Origin: Mycolicibacter heraklionensis
GTDB taxonomy: Bacteria; Actinomycetota; Actinomycetes; Mycobacteriales; Mycobacteriaceae
Direction of reading: 5' to 3'
Assembly (NCBI GenBank): GCA_001673575.1
Contig: LZME01000126.1
Coordinates: 1 to 52,330, forward strand
DNA: 52,330 nucleotides
Numbering within the stretch: the first letter of the stretch is position 1; each line of letters starts with the position of its first letter. This document shows, in pieces, positions 10,479 to 18,738 of the stretch. The notes below the pieces were generated by a model, which ran no database searches, was not told where the DNA came from, and saw nothing but the letters and a program-made list of their open reading frames with translations. The translations under genes and the position numbers were made by a program.

Positions 10479-10901
10479 GTGGTCGCGGCGGATAACGCCC
10501 CGAGCTTCGCCCGCAAACTGGGCATCGAGAGCAAGCAGTTGGTCCAGGAGTTCGGCTGGGACGAGGACGCCGACGACGACATCCGTGTCGACGTCGAAGA
10601 GGCCGCCGGCAGCGAACTGCTCGACGAGGACACCGATGAGGTGGTCGACGTCGTGCTGCTCTGGTGGCGCGATGGCGATGGTGACTTGGTGGACACCTTG
10701 ATGGATGCGATCACCGCCTTGGCCGACGACGGGGTGATCTGGGTATTGACACCCAAGACGGGCCGATCCGGCCACGTGCAGCCCGCCGAGATCGCCGAGG
10801 CGGCGCCGACCGCCGGCCTGATGCCGACGTCGTCGGTCAACCTGGGGGACTGGAGTGCCAGTCGCCTGGTGCAGCCCAAGTCCCGCGCGGGGAAGCGTTG
10901 A
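10479..10901 (+). CDS. DUF3052 family protein, Rv2239c-like
   Basis: Cytoplasmic protein of 140 residues, GTG start with a GAGGGAGG Shine-Dalgarno 6-8 nt before it. It is acidic (DEDADDDIRVDVEEAAG near residues 26-42) and contains the DUF3052 core VVDVVLLWWRDGDGDLVDTLMDAI, ending in VNLGDWSASRLVQPK. No catalytic motif is visible and the function is unknown. The stop overlaps the ahpE start by one base (TGATG), so the two are translationally coupled; this pairing is conserved in mycobacteria, which suggests but does not prove a redox link. Confidence 0.88.
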   Translation: MVAADNAPSFARKLGIESKQLVQEFGWDEDADDDIRVDVEEAAGSELLDEDTDEVVDVVLLWWRDGDGDLVDTLMDAITALADDGVIWVLTPKTGRSGHVQPAEIAEAAPTAGLMPTSSVNLGDWSASRLVQPKSRAGKR

Positions 10902-11362
10902 TGCTGGAAGTCGGCGCGCAGGCCCCTGACTTCACCCTCAAGGACCAGAATCAGCAGCAGGTGACGCTGAGCAGCTTCCGGGGCGACAAGAACGTCCTGG
11001 TGGTGTTCTTCCCGCTGGCCTTCACCGGCATCTGCCAGGGCGAGCTGGATCAGCTGCGCGACCACCTGCCCAGCTACGTCAATGACGACAGTGTGGCGCT
11101 GGCGATCTCGGTCGGCCCACCGCCCACTCACAAGATCTGGGCGACCGAGAGCGGGTTCCTGTTCCCGGTGCTCTCGGATTTCTGGCCGCACGGTGCCGTC
11201 AGCCAGGACTACGGGGTGTTCAACTCCGACACCGGCTTTCCCAACCGTGGCACGTTCGTCATCGACAAGTCCGGCATCATCCGGTTCGCCGAGATGAAGC
11301 AGCCCGGGGAGGCGCGCGACCAGCAGCTCTGGCTCGACGCCCTGGGCGCCCTCACGGGCTGA
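10901..11362 (+). CDS. ahpE: one-Cys peroxiredoxin AhpE
   Basis: Peroxiredoxin that reduces alkyl hydroperoxides and peroxynitrite. It has 153 residues from the ATG at 10901; a TTG one codon earlier is less likely. The peroxidatic Cys45 is in FTGICQGELDQLRDHLP, with the conserved PLAFTGxC context. No resolving cysteine is visible, consistent with the 1-Cys AhpE class. The GPPPTHKIWAT and LSDFWPHGAVSQ blocks match M. tuberculosis AhpE (Rv2238c). It overlaps the upstream DUF3052 gene by one base and is followed by tRNA-Val. Confidence 0.96.
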   Translation: MLEVGAQAPDFTLKDQNQQQVTLSSFRGDKNVLVVFFPLAFTGICQGELDQLRDHLPSYVNDDSVALAISVGPPPTHKIWATESGFLFPVLSDFWPHGAVSQDYGVFNSDTGFPNRGTFVIDKSGIIRFAEMKQPGEARDQQLWLDALGALTG

Positions 11363-11408
11363 CCGTTTTGGGCCTGGGGTGCCGATCCAGGTAACCTGCC
11401 CGAGGCAG

Positions 11409-11483
11409 GGGCGCGTAGCTCAGTGGTAGAGCTCTGGTTTTACACACCAGCGGTCGGCGGTTCGATACCGTCCGCGCCCACCA
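11409..11483 (+). tRNA. tRNA-Val (anticodon TAC)
   Basis: Complete cloverleaf: acceptor GGGCGCG (11409-11415) pairs perfectly with CGCGCCC (11473-11479). The D arm is GCTCAGTGGTAGAGC. The anticodon stem CTGGT/ACCAG encloses the loop TTTACAC (anticodon TAC), and the T arm has GGTTCGA. CCA is encoded (11481-11483). Everything from just downstream to about 26.8 kb looks accessory, so this gene may have served as an integration site, although I see no duplicated tRNA 3' end. Confidence 0.95.
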
Positions 11484-11511
11484 GTAAACCACCTGGTAAA
11501 AGGTGGTTTAC
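11484..11511 (+). terminator. hairpin terminator after tRNA-Val
   Basis: Perfect 10-bp inverted repeat GTAAACCACC / GGTGGTTTAC around an 8-nt loop, starting directly after the tRNA CCA end. There is no T tract. It probably ends the tRNA transcript. Confidence 0.7.
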
Positions 11512-11575
11512 ATCTCCAATCCTTCGCTCACGCCGAACCCCCGGTGGGCCAAAAACGGGCCAAGGCATCGGCAGG

Positions 11576-12537
11576 TCAGCCGTCATCTGGACCGGTATCG
11601 CTTGTCGCTGCATATCGCCCGTCATCACCCGACGCGTCGGCTTCCGCGATCATGTCCTCCCACGGCCAGCGCAAAGTGGCATAGCGACGGTAGAGAAGCA
11701 GCTGATGGTCGACAACGCGCACACGGCCCTCGGCGTACGAGAGCACCAGCCCTCGGCCTTCGGAGTCAACCTGCAGCCGTTCGATGTTCCCCAATGCCGT
11801 GGTGAGGTTACCCCTCTTGATCCGCTCCTCACGGGCGTGCGCGACGGCGTAGATTTCCTGGTGCGGGATTCCGGCGATCAGTTTTGCGTCCGGCTCGTCG
11901 AGCACCGCCGCCATGGCGTGCGCGTAGATGCCAGTGGCGTTGTTCCGCCGACGAATTCCGCTCGCCACGTTCTGTGCGAACTTCTGGTAGACGGTGTTCA
12001 GTTCTTCGGCGTAGAACAATGCGGCGGCGTCCACGTGGGCGGCATCGTTCACCGATTGCCTCGACAACTTGCGCTCGTAGATTCCGGCGTGGTCCAGCGT
12101 GTCGATGGTGATGCGCTGCAAAATCCCGGCGTTGCCGTAGCTGATGTCGATCAGCTTCTCTCGCACCTCCTGAGACATGGAGATGTGCAGCGCGTCGCAT
12201 CCCTTGTCGAGGATTTTGCCCAAATCGGCCTCTGACCAGGTGATCGACACCTCACGCACACGCCCCGTCAGGTCTGGGTTCAAGTGGAGCAGCAAGTTGT
12301 TATCGCTCCACACGCCGACCACCACGACGTATAGGCCGAGGTCCCACATGGTCTTCAGATCGAAGGCGAATTTCTTGCGCTCTCTCTGGTCGAGGTAGTG
12401 ACGGTACAGCCGGGGAAAGGCGCGGGCCGGGGCCCATCCTTTTGGGCGTTGCCGCGCGACCGCCCCAGCAGGGCGTCACCAGCCGACGCCAGCGCGTCGT
12501 CGTACAGGCTGAACGCAAATCCCTTGACCATACGCAT
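11576..12537 (-). pseudogene. remnant of a P-loop ATPase (C-terminal part, frameshifted)
   Basis: A continuous frame 11576-12349 encodes about 257 residues starting MWDLGLYVVVVGVWSDNN. Read upstream of that ATG the same frame continues with RLYRHYLDQRERKKFAFDLK, the pattern seen after Walker B in STAND/AAA ATPases (RL...LK...L...VVGV), followed by an alpha-helical lid (EADLGKILDKGCDALHIS). No Walker A P-loop is present. A short stretch MVKGFAFSLYDDALASAGD begins at an ATG near 12537 in another frame, so a frameshift near 12400-12430 separates the pieces. I read this as a truncated, decayed gene beside the tRNA. The fragment at the 5' end may be unrelated. Confidence 0.55.
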
Positions 12538-12554
12538 GCTAGAAAGCGTATGCG
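12527..12554 (+). promoter_or_regulatory. cluster motif site 1 (upstream of CruF-like gene)
   Basis: ACCATA (12527-12532), 16-nt spacer, TATGCG (12549-12554). It lies 38 bp upstream of the gene at 12592. Same half-sites and spacer as sites 4, 6 and 7 of the cluster. Probable operator or shared promoter element. Confidence 0.55.
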
Positions 12555-12591
12555 CTCTGCCGGAGGTCATGCGGAGGAGCCGGAGGCGCGT

Positions 12592-13500
12592 ATGAAATCG
12601 ATCAACACACTCGTCGGCGTAGCCTGCGTTGTCTTCATCGGCCTCAGTGGGTGGGCGGTCTCCGTACCTGGAGGTGCGGCGTTACCTCCAGCGGCCCTTC
12701 TGCTCATGGTGGTCGCGCTCGCCGTGTTGTTGATCGGGCACATGTGGATGCATCTGGGGTGGTCGCTGATGGCGGGGTTCGTTGCCGTGGCAGCCGTGGT
12801 CGAGTGGGCGTTCGAGGAAGGCAACATTCAGCTGAACGGCTTCATCTGGGGTGACATCCGGTACGGGAGTATGGCGGTGTTCGGCGTGCACATCGGCAGT
12901 GTGCCTGCGGCGGTCCCCTTCTTGATGGCCGTCATACTCTGGCCCACCTACGCGGCGGTGAACCTCGCCCTGGATGGTCGCGTCGTCGTCGACCCTCGAG
13001 GCATCACGTGGTGGCAGAACCTCTGGCGTTGCGTTCTGTATGGATTCGTCCACTCGTGGATGATGTTGACGTACAACGAACTATGCGAGACGTGGGGCGT
13101 GTATCGGTGGGTGGGCCACTCTACTGAGAGGCCCACCGACGACATGTTCCTCGGCGACCCAGCGGCGCCCGGCGGGTGGTTGAGCTACGTCGTCGTCAGC
13201 ATGCTGCTGTTCGCCGCTCTGTTGGCACATCGGTGGGGACGTGGCGCCGTCGCACGGTCTCTGACGCGGAAGCCGGCGTGGTCGGATGGGGCGCCCATTC
13301 TCTTCTGGACTGTGATCGCGCTGCAGAACTACTTCAATCCCATCAATAACGCCACGGTCGCCAATGTCGCGATGTGGACCATGGGCTTTTTTGCGGCGTT
13401 CGCCGGTTACCGGTTCGTGGACGTCATGCGTACTGCGAAGCGCAGCGACTCCCTGCTGATGGATTCCGCCGGCACCGTCATCGACGGGCAATCACCATGA
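12592..13500 (+). CDS. polytopic membrane protein, CruF/DUF422-like (carotenoid biosynthesis protein-like)
   Basis: 302 residues from the ATG at 12592, with GGAGG 5-9 nt before it. An N-terminal hydrophobic segment (residues 4-24) and at least six further membrane segments are visible. The middle, GFIWGDIRYG...VHIGSVPAAVPFLMAVILWPTYAAVN, resembles the CruF/DUF422 family of carotenoid hydratase-like membrane proteins (G.P.G.Y then a P..YP.Y segment). The later part (LTYNELCETWGVYRW) carries an acidic/Trp motif where that family has its D..W.W block. Similarity is weak, so the reaction is not assigned. It is the first gene of the co-regulated accessory cluster. It could also belong to a family distinct from DUF422. 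Confidence 0.6.
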   Translation: MKSINTLVGVACVVFIGLSGWAVSVPGGAALPPAALLLMVVALAVLLIGHMWMHLGWSLMAGFVAVAAVVEWAFEEGNIQLNGFIWGDIRYGSMAVFGVHIGSVPAAVPFLMAVILWPTYAAVNLALDGRVVVDPRGITWWQNLWRCVLYGFVHSWMMLTYNELCETWGVYRWVGHSTERPTDDMFLGDPAAPGGWLSYVVVSMLLFAALLAHRWGRGAVARSLTRKPAWSDGAPILFWTVIALQNYFNPINNATVANVAMWTMGFFAAFAGYRFVDVMRTAKRSDSLLMDSAGTVIDGQSP

Positions 13501-13510
13501 TGCCATTGGG

Positions 13511-13536
13511 CATACCATAATAAAAAGATGTATGGT
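13511..13536 (+). promoter_or_regulatory. cluster motif site 2 (upstream of first Pfam10118 gene)
   Basis: CATA (13511-13514) then TATGGT (13531-13536) at the 16-nt spacing; a perfect ACCATA also lies nested at 13514-13519, giving an 11-nt spacer. It is 50 bp upstream of the GTG at 13586. TATGGT could itself serve as the -10. Confidence 0.55.
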
Positions 13537-13585
13537 CTAGTGATTAGCGCCACGTGACCGAATGCGCACGACAGGGGGCCCTGCT

Positions 13586-14527
13586 GTGACGGCTGATCTC
13601 ACGGTGCGGCGGGTACGCTTCGACCTCGCCGCAGACGACATTCCGTTCATCTGGCAGCCAGAACGCCCATTGTTCAGCGTGACCACCAACTACATGTCTT
13701 TTATCGCACCGGGTTTCGAGAACATGATCGTCGACGCAACCCGCGAGGCTATACCGCTGATGTCCGATCCCGAAGCGATCGCGGAAGCAAACCTCTTCCT
13801 CCGCCAGGAGGCGCAGCACTCGTCGGCGCACATCCGGCATATCAATGCACTGATTCGTCGCTATCCCGGCCTGCAGGAGACGTTCGACGAGTTGATGGAC
13901 TCGTACAAGCAACTCACCGCCACCAAACCGCTCCTGTGGCGGCTGGCCTACACCGCGGTCCTGGAGAACACCTTCACTCCGTACTTCAGCGTCTACCTGA
14001 ACCACGAGGACAAGTTGTTCCGCCCAGGTGATGATCGGGTGGCGTCGCTGTTCCTTTGGCACTTCTGCGAGGAGATCGAGCATCGCAGTTCGGCAATGGT
14101 GGTCTACAACGCCGTGCACGCCGGTTTCGCCTATCGGCTCAGAGCGATCGCAAGCGTGGTCAAACACATCAGCGCCACCACGGCGATGGTTTCGCGCGGG
14201 TTTCAGGCGCACGTCCCCGCGGAGGAGGGCGGGTGCTACGGGGCACTTCTTCCGGAGGGCATCACGTTCAAGGGGATCGGAGGCGCACGCCGCGCACGGA
14301 AGCGGCTGCGACAGGGCGCCGACCAGGCCATGTGGGCCGGGGTTCCACGGCGGGAGATTCTGACCATGATCGTTGGCCTGATTCGTTCGCAGGGACCGCA
14401 CGCGCTGCACACCGACGAGGACGTGCCGATGTTCGCGCACCAGTGGTTCCGCCGTTACAACGCCGACCCCACCGCTGTGTCGCACTGGTACACCGCCCGA
14501 ACCGATAATCCGATCACGCCGGCGTGA
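13586..14527 (+). CDS. Pfam10118-type predicted metal-dependent hydrolase, copy 1
   Basis: 313 residues from the GTG at 13586 (MTADLTVRRVRFDLAADDIP), chosen because GGGGG precedes it and because it aligns with copy 2 (24133-25053), which opens LTVRRVRFDLAGDDIP. It has a ferritin-like metal-ligand pattern: Glu75-x2-His78 (RQEAQHS), Glu127 (LENTFTPYF), and Glu163-x2-His166 (EEIEHRSS). These are the features of COG3687/Pfam10118, annotated as metal-dependent hydrolases but by fold more like di-iron oxidases. It is 25 bp upstream of the tandem Rieske genes and probably co-transcribed with them. Substrate unknown. Confidence 0.82.
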   Translation: MTADLTVRRVRFDLAADDIPFIWQPERPLFSVTTNYMSFIAPGFENMIVDATREAIPLMSDPEAIAEANLFLRQEAQHSSAHIRHINALIRRYPGLQETFDELMDSYKQLTATKPLLWRLAYTAVLENTFTPYFSVYLNHEDKLFRPGDDRVASLFLWHFCEEIEHRSSAMVVYNAVHAGFAYRLRAIASVVKHISATTAMVSRGFQAHVPAEEGGCYGALLPEGITFKGIGGARRARKRLRQGADQAMWAGVPRREILTMIVGLIRSQGPHALHTDEDVPMFAHQWFRRYNADPTAVSHWYTARTDNPITPA

Positions 14528-14552
14528 CGGTCGACTACCGAAGGAGCACCCC

Positions 14553-15692
14553 ATGCCGCAGCCGGAAGCCGCCGATCTGACCCGGCGAGTGCTCGCCCAT
14601 GTGGATGCGAACACGTTCGACACCGAGAAGGCGGTGTGGTTCGAGCCCGCAGAGGCGTTCGTCAGCCAGAGGCGTCACGATGCCGACGTCGACATGTTGA
14701 AGCGAACACCGCACGTGGTCGGCTGGGCCGGGGAGGTGGCGGAGCCGGGCGAGTTCGTCACCAGGGACGTGCTCGGGGTCCCGATCGTCATAACCCGGAC
14801 CAGAGACCGCGTGTTGCGGGCCTTCGTGAACGTCTGTGCGCATCGGGGCGCCGTTGTGGCCGAAGGCTGCGGCAAAGCGCGTGCGTTCACTTGCAACTAT
14901 CACGGCTGGACGTACGGACTCGATGGACGGCTGACCGGAGCGCCGGACCGCAGGATGTTCGAAGGGGCCCATCTGGAAGAGCGCGGTCTGCGGGAGATCC
15001 CCGTCTCCGAGCGATGCGGGCTCCTCACAGTCGGCCTCGACGCTGCTGTCGACGTCAAGTCTCATCTCGTTGACGTCGAAGATGCGTTGTCGCACTATGA
15101 CTTCGGGAGCCGCCGGCACTATGAGACCCGGCGCTTCGACGTCGCAGCCAACTGGAAGCTCAACCTCGACATCAACTTCGAGGGCTATCACATCAAGTAC
15201 GCGCACTCCGAAACGCTCGCTCCTCTGGTGTTGGACAATTGCGTTGCCGATACGTTCGGGCGACACGCACGCTTCGGTATCCCGTTCCGCCATATCGTCG
15301 ATCTTCGGGATATGCCCGAATCCGACTGGTCTCCCGACTTCCCCGGCATCCTCGCGTGGTTCCTCTTCCCCAGCACCGTGCTCATCGAGGTACCGGGAAG
15401 CGTGCAGATGATCCGCGTGTATCCAGATTCCGGTCCCGATCGCTCGGTCACATATCTGACTCAAGGGGCTCTCGGTGCGGTCGTCAGCGACACGGACCGC
15501 GCGTGGCACACCGGATTGCTGGATGCCAACTGCGAGGTACTGGTCGGAGAGGACATCCCACAGGCGGAGTCGTGTCAGCGTGGGCTCCGCACTGGACTTG
15601 ACCACGTGGTGTTCGGACGTAACGAGCCGCTGCTTCAGCACCTGTCTGCGGCCTGGCTTGAAGCGATCAGCGAGCCGACGGTCTGTGCGTAG
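14553..15692 (+). CDS. Rieske non-heme iron oxygenase alpha subunit, copy 1
   Basis: 379 residues, AAGGAG 6 nt before the ATG. The N-terminal Rieske [2Fe-2S] domain has Cys95-x-His97 (CAHRG) and Cys114-x2-His117 (CNYHGW). The C-terminal SRPBCC catalytic domain has NWKLNLDINFEGYH...H, giving Glu210-x2-His213-x4-His218, the mononuclear iron ligand motif with the bridging acidic residue. It hydroxylates or dioxygenates an organic substrate with O2. No dedicated ferredoxin or reductase lies nearby, so electrons must come from elsewhere. It is about half identical to the next gene by eye; the pair looks like a tandem duplication. Confidence 0.9.
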   Translation: MPQPEAADLTRRVLAHVDANTFDTEKAVWFEPAEAFVSQRRHDADVDMLKRTPHVVGWAGEVAEPGEFVTRDVLGVPIVITRTRDRVLRAFVNVCAHRGAVVAEGCGKARAFTCNYHGWTYGLDGRLTGAPDRRMFEGAHLEERGLREIPVSERCGLLTVGLDAAVDVKSHLVDVEDALSHYDFGSRRHYETRRFDVAANWKLNLDINFEGYHIKYAHSETLAPLVLDNCVADTFGRHARFGIPFRHIVDLRDMPESDWSPDFPGILAWFLFPSTVLIEVPGSVQMIRVYPDSGPDRSVTYLTQGALGAVVSDTDRAWHTGLLDANCEVLVGEDIPQAESCQRGLRTGLDHVVFGRNEPLLQHLSAAWLEAISEPTVCA

Positions 15693-15744
15693 GGCCAGCA
15701 GTCACATTTCGAAATCCGTCTGTCGGTGACCGGAAGGAACGACG

Positions 15745-16893
15745 ATGCCCAGAGCGGAAGCTCTAGACCTGACCCGCCGAGTCCTCAAGCTGATGGACAG
15801 CGACACGCTCGACATCGCCGACGAGGTGTGGGTTGAGCCCAGAGAGGCGTTCGTCGATCGGCGGCGGTTCGAGGCGGAGTTGGCGATGCTGGTGAACGTT
15901 CCTCACGTCATCGGCTGGGCGGGAGAAGTCGCCGACCCCGGTCAGTACACGACCAAGGACGTCATGGGTGTTCCGGTTCTCGTGACGCGGGCTCGGGACG
16001 GCGCGTTGCGCGCGTTCGTGAACGGGTGCGCCCATCGTGGCGCGCAGGTCGCCGCAGACTGCGGAACGACCAGGCTGTTCACCTGCCCCTACCACGGATG
16101 GACCTACGGCCTCGACGGTCGGCTGACCGGGGCACCCGCGAGGAAGATGTTCGCCGGCGCGGCTGAAGGTCGCGGATTGACGCCCTTACCGGTAAGTGAG
16201 GAGGCCGGTCTGATCGTGGTCGGACTGCGGCCGGATGTCTGTGTCCGCAACGTCTTCGGTGAGGTTGGCCAGCATCTGGTCGAGTACGACTTCAGCACCC
16301 GTCACCACGCGGAGACGCGGCGCTTTACTATTGCCGCGAATTGGAAACTGGCTGTGGACGTCAACTTCGAGGGCTATCACTTTCCATTCGTCCACGCCGA
16401 CACTCTGGATCCGATCGCCGTCAACAACTCGGTGTGCGACATTTATGGCCGACACAATCGGTGGGCGTTCCCCTTTCGCGACATTATCGACCTCCGAGAC
16501 GTTCCGGAAGGCGACTGGCCCGACCAGTTCTTCGGCACTGTGGTCTATGGTCTGTTCCCGAGTTGCGTCCTTATCGAGGCCCCCGCCTCGTTTCAGATGT
16601 TACGGGTCTATCCGGGCAACGCCCCTGGTGAAAGCATCGTCGAGGTGACGTACGGGTCGCCTTCTCCGGTCACGACAGAGCAGGACCGCACTTGGTACGC
16701 ACTGCTGATGGATGCCGTGTGCAACGTGTTGTCCAATCAGGACTTTCCCATGGCCGAGGCATGCCAGCGCGGCCTTGAAGGCGGTGTCCCGGAGGTCGTG
16801 TTCGGACGCAACGAGCCGATGCTGCACCATCTCGCAACGGTGTGGCAGCAGGCATTGCACGGTTCCGACGCGCTGCCTGACCACCGGGCTTGA
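15745..16893 (+). CDS. Rieske non-heme iron oxygenase alpha subunit, copy 2
   Basis: 382 residues, GGAAGGA before the ATG. The domain plan is the same as copy 1: Rieske ligands Cys95, His97, Cys114, His117 (CPYHGW) and the iron motif Glu209-x2-His212-x4-His217 (NFEGYHFPFVH). Both copies open with a near-identical N-terminus (LDLTRRVL...VWxEPxEAFV). Differences cluster in the catalytic domain, for example HIKYAHSETL versus HFPFVHADTL, which suggests different substrates, or a hetero-oligomer in which both subunits are active. It is convergent with the acyl-CoA synthetase gene, 58 bp apart. Confidence 0.9.
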   Translation: MPRAEALDLTRRVLKLMDSDTLDIADEVWVEPREAFVDRRRFEAELAMLVNVPHVIGWAGEVADPGQYTTKDVMGVPVLVTRARDGALRAFVNGCAHRGAQVAADCGTTRLFTCPYHGWTYGLDGRLTGAPARKMFAGAAEGRGLTPLPVSEEAGLIVVGLRPDVCVRNVFGEVGQHLVEYDFSTRHHAETRRFTIAANWKLAVDVNFEGYHFPFVHADTLDPIAVNNSVCDIYGRHNRWAFPFRDIIDLRDVPEGDWPDQFFGTVVYGLFPSCVLIEAPASFQMLRVYPGNAPGESIVEVTYGSPSPVTTEQDRTWYALLMDAVCNVLSNQDFPMAEACQRGLEGGVPEVVFGRNEPMLHHLATVWQQALHGSDALPDHRA

Positions 16894-16951
16894 GGGATTC
16901 GCTTCGCCCCGAGTCGATCGGGCAGCTGCAACTCTTCGGCCGACTGACCGC

Positions 16952-18613
16952 CTACTGGTGAGGACCTCCGCTGGCCGCGGCGATCGCTTTGGCCCAGCGG
17001 TAATCGGCCTTGCCGGAGGGGGAGCGCTGCACCTTCGCGCTGCGCAGGATCGCCTTGGGCAGCTTGTACCTGGCCACCGCCCGGCTACAGACCTCGATGA
17101 GTTCCTCGTCGGTCGGTTCGGCGCCCTCGACGAGCTGCACGATGGCCACGACTTCGTTGCCCCATCGCTGCGACGGGCGGCCTGCGACGACGACGTCGTA
17201 GACATCGGGATGTGCGGCCATCGCGGCCTCGATCTCTTCGACGAAGATCTTCTCGCCCCCGGAGTTGATGGTGATCGAATCGCGGCCCAGGAGTTCGATG
17301 GTCCCGCCCGCCAAGACGCGGGCACGGTCACCTGGCACCGACCACCGAACGCCGTCGATCACGGGAAATGTACGCGCTGTCTTGTCCTCGTCGTTCAGAT
17401 ATCCGAGCGGGATGAGATTTCGTCGTGCGAGCCAGCCGGGCCCCTCTCCGGGACCGAGCACTGTCGTGAGTTCCTCACTGATGACGGCGGTTTCGGCGCC
17501 CGGCGTGAACAAGCCGACGTCGACGGGTGCGTTGGCCGTGGAGACCGAACTCATCTGCAGCCCCGACTCCGATGCGCCGGCATTGTCGATGAATACCAGG
17601 TTGGGAAGCTGGGCCGTGAAACGCTGCCGTACCGAGGCGCTCAGGGCCGCGCCACCATTGCTGATCGACATCAGGCCCGACAGGTCGTAATCTCCTCGCT
17701 CGAGCTCGTCGATCAGTGGGCGTGCGATGGCGTCGCCGACGACCGGAATGCTCAGCACGCGTTCCCGCTCGGCCAGCCGCAGGATCTGGTCGGGCCGCAT
17801 CGTCTCGACGTCGTCGGGGAAGGCCACCCAGCCGCCCATCGACATGACCTGGAACGCACCCCACTGGGCGGCGCCGTGCATCAGCGGGGGGACCAGCAGT
17901 ACGGAGGTGAAACCCGGTGCTGCCGTGGCGCGCGCGGCGAGCTCGGCATACGAGGAAAGGGCCTCATCGGTGCCGAAGTTCCTTCCCCCCATGGAGGATA
18001 CGAACACGTCGTGCTGTCGCCACAACACACCTTTGGGCATCCCTGTGGTGCCGCCGGTGTAGAGCAGGAACAGGTCGTCCGGGCTGGGTTCGGGCATGCC
18101 CGAGGCAGGGGCAGGTGTCCCGATGATCGACTCGTAGTCGACCGCTCCTGGCAGCAGCGGTGTGTCGGTGTGGTCGGCAACCTGGATCAGGAACTCGAGC
18201 TCGGGCAGTTGGTCGCGGATCGCGGCGACACGCGGCGCGAACTCCGCGTGGTATACGAGAGCGCGGGCGGACGAATTCTCCAGCAGGTAAACCAGTTCGG
18301 CTTCGACATAGCGGTAGTTCACGTTGAACGGTGCCAGTCGAGCGCGGTAGCTCCCGATCATGGCCTCAAGGTATTCATTTCCGTTACGCAGGTAGAGGCC
18401 GAGGTGATCCTGGCCGGATTCGTGATTGGCCAATTCGGATCGTTCGGTGTGACACCCGAGGCCCAGCGTCGCCAAGTAGTGGGCGACGCCGTCCACCCGC
18501 GAGTTCATCTGCGCGTAGGTGAATTCACGATCCCGCCAGATCAGCGCCCGGTGGTCGGGCAGTGCCGCCGTCAGCGTTTCGAAGACGCCCGAGAGGGTGA
18601 ACTGATGGTCCAT
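16952..18613 (-). CDS. FadD19-type acyl-CoA synthetase
   Basis: ANL-family enzyme that forms an acyl-adenylate and then an acyl-CoA. 553 residues, AGGAG before the ATG. The AMP-binding signature YTGGTTGMPKG is at residues 185-195. The Asp/Arg hinge region is SVPGDRARVL and the catalytic lysine is in SPSGKADYRWAK. The C-terminal pattern (LLGRDSITINSGGEKIFVEEIEAAM) is the one seen in FadD17/FadD19, which in M. tuberculosis activate steroid side chains, so a bulky or branched substrate is likely. An insert of about 15 residues (CHTERSELANHESGQ, near 54-68) lies between two strands where FadD19 has none. Divergent from the monooxygenase gene. Confidence 0.87.
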   Translation of the reverse strand: MDHQFTLSGVFETLTAALPDHRALIWRDREFTYAQMNSRVDGVAHYLATLGLGCHTERSELANHESGQDHLGLYLRNGNEYLEAMIGSYRARLAPFNVNYRYVEAELVYLLENSSARALVYHAEFAPRVAAIRDQLPELEFLIQVADHTDTPLLPGAVDYESIIGTPAPASGMPEPSPDDLFLLYTGGTTGMPKGVLWRQHDVFVSSMGGRNFGTDEALSSYAELAARATAAPGFTSVLLVPPLMHGAAQWGAFQVMSMGGWVAFPDDVETMRPDQILRLAERERVLSIPVVGDAIARPLIDELERGDYDLSGLMSISNGGAALSASVRQRFTAQLPNLVFIDNAGASESGLQMSSVSTANAPVDVGLFTPGAETAVISEELTTVLGPGEGPGWLARRNLIPLGYLNDEDKTARTFPVIDGVRWSVPGDRARVLAGGTIELLGRDSITINSGGEKIFVEEIEAAMAAHPDVYDVVVAGRPSQRWGNEVVAIVQLVEGAEPTDEELIEVCSRAVARYKLPKAILRSAKVQRSPSGKADYRWAKAIAAASGGPHQ

Positions 18614-18655
18614 CGACTACTCCTGCTCCGCGCTCGGCGGTCTCGACCTTGACAA

Positions 18656-18679
18656 ACCATAATTGGAAAAGCGTATGGT
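18656..18679 (+). promoter_or_regulatory. cluster motif site 3 (divergent acyl-CoA synthetase / monooxygenase promoter)
   Basis: Perfect ACCATA (18656-18661) and TATGGT (18674-18679) with a 12-nt spacer. The site lies between the divergent starts at 18613 and 18739. A TTGACA (18649-18654) immediately precedes it. It could control both genes. Confidence 0.6.
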
Positions 18680-18738
18680 GACAAGATGCCCCCCATCGTG
18701 CGCCACGTGACCTGGCCGCGAAGAATTGGAGACGCGGA

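Noticed and set aside
11484-13500. Direct repeat of the tRNA-Val 3' end as attR
   Set aside because: I searched by eye for the T-arm/acceptor sequence downstream and did not find a second copy.
14535-15641. 368-residue open frame on the minus strand
   Set aside because: Antisense to the first Rieske oxygenase, which has all ligand residues in place.
14553-16893. Rieske genes as KshA (3-ketosteroid 9-alpha-hydroxylase)
   Set aside because: Length is similar but the sequence around the iron site (NFEGYH) and the N-terminus do not follow KshA; they belong to another Rieske group.
16712-18652. 646-residue open frame on the plus strand
   Set aside because: Antisense to the FadD19-type synthetase and the end of the second Rieske gene; no recognisable domain.
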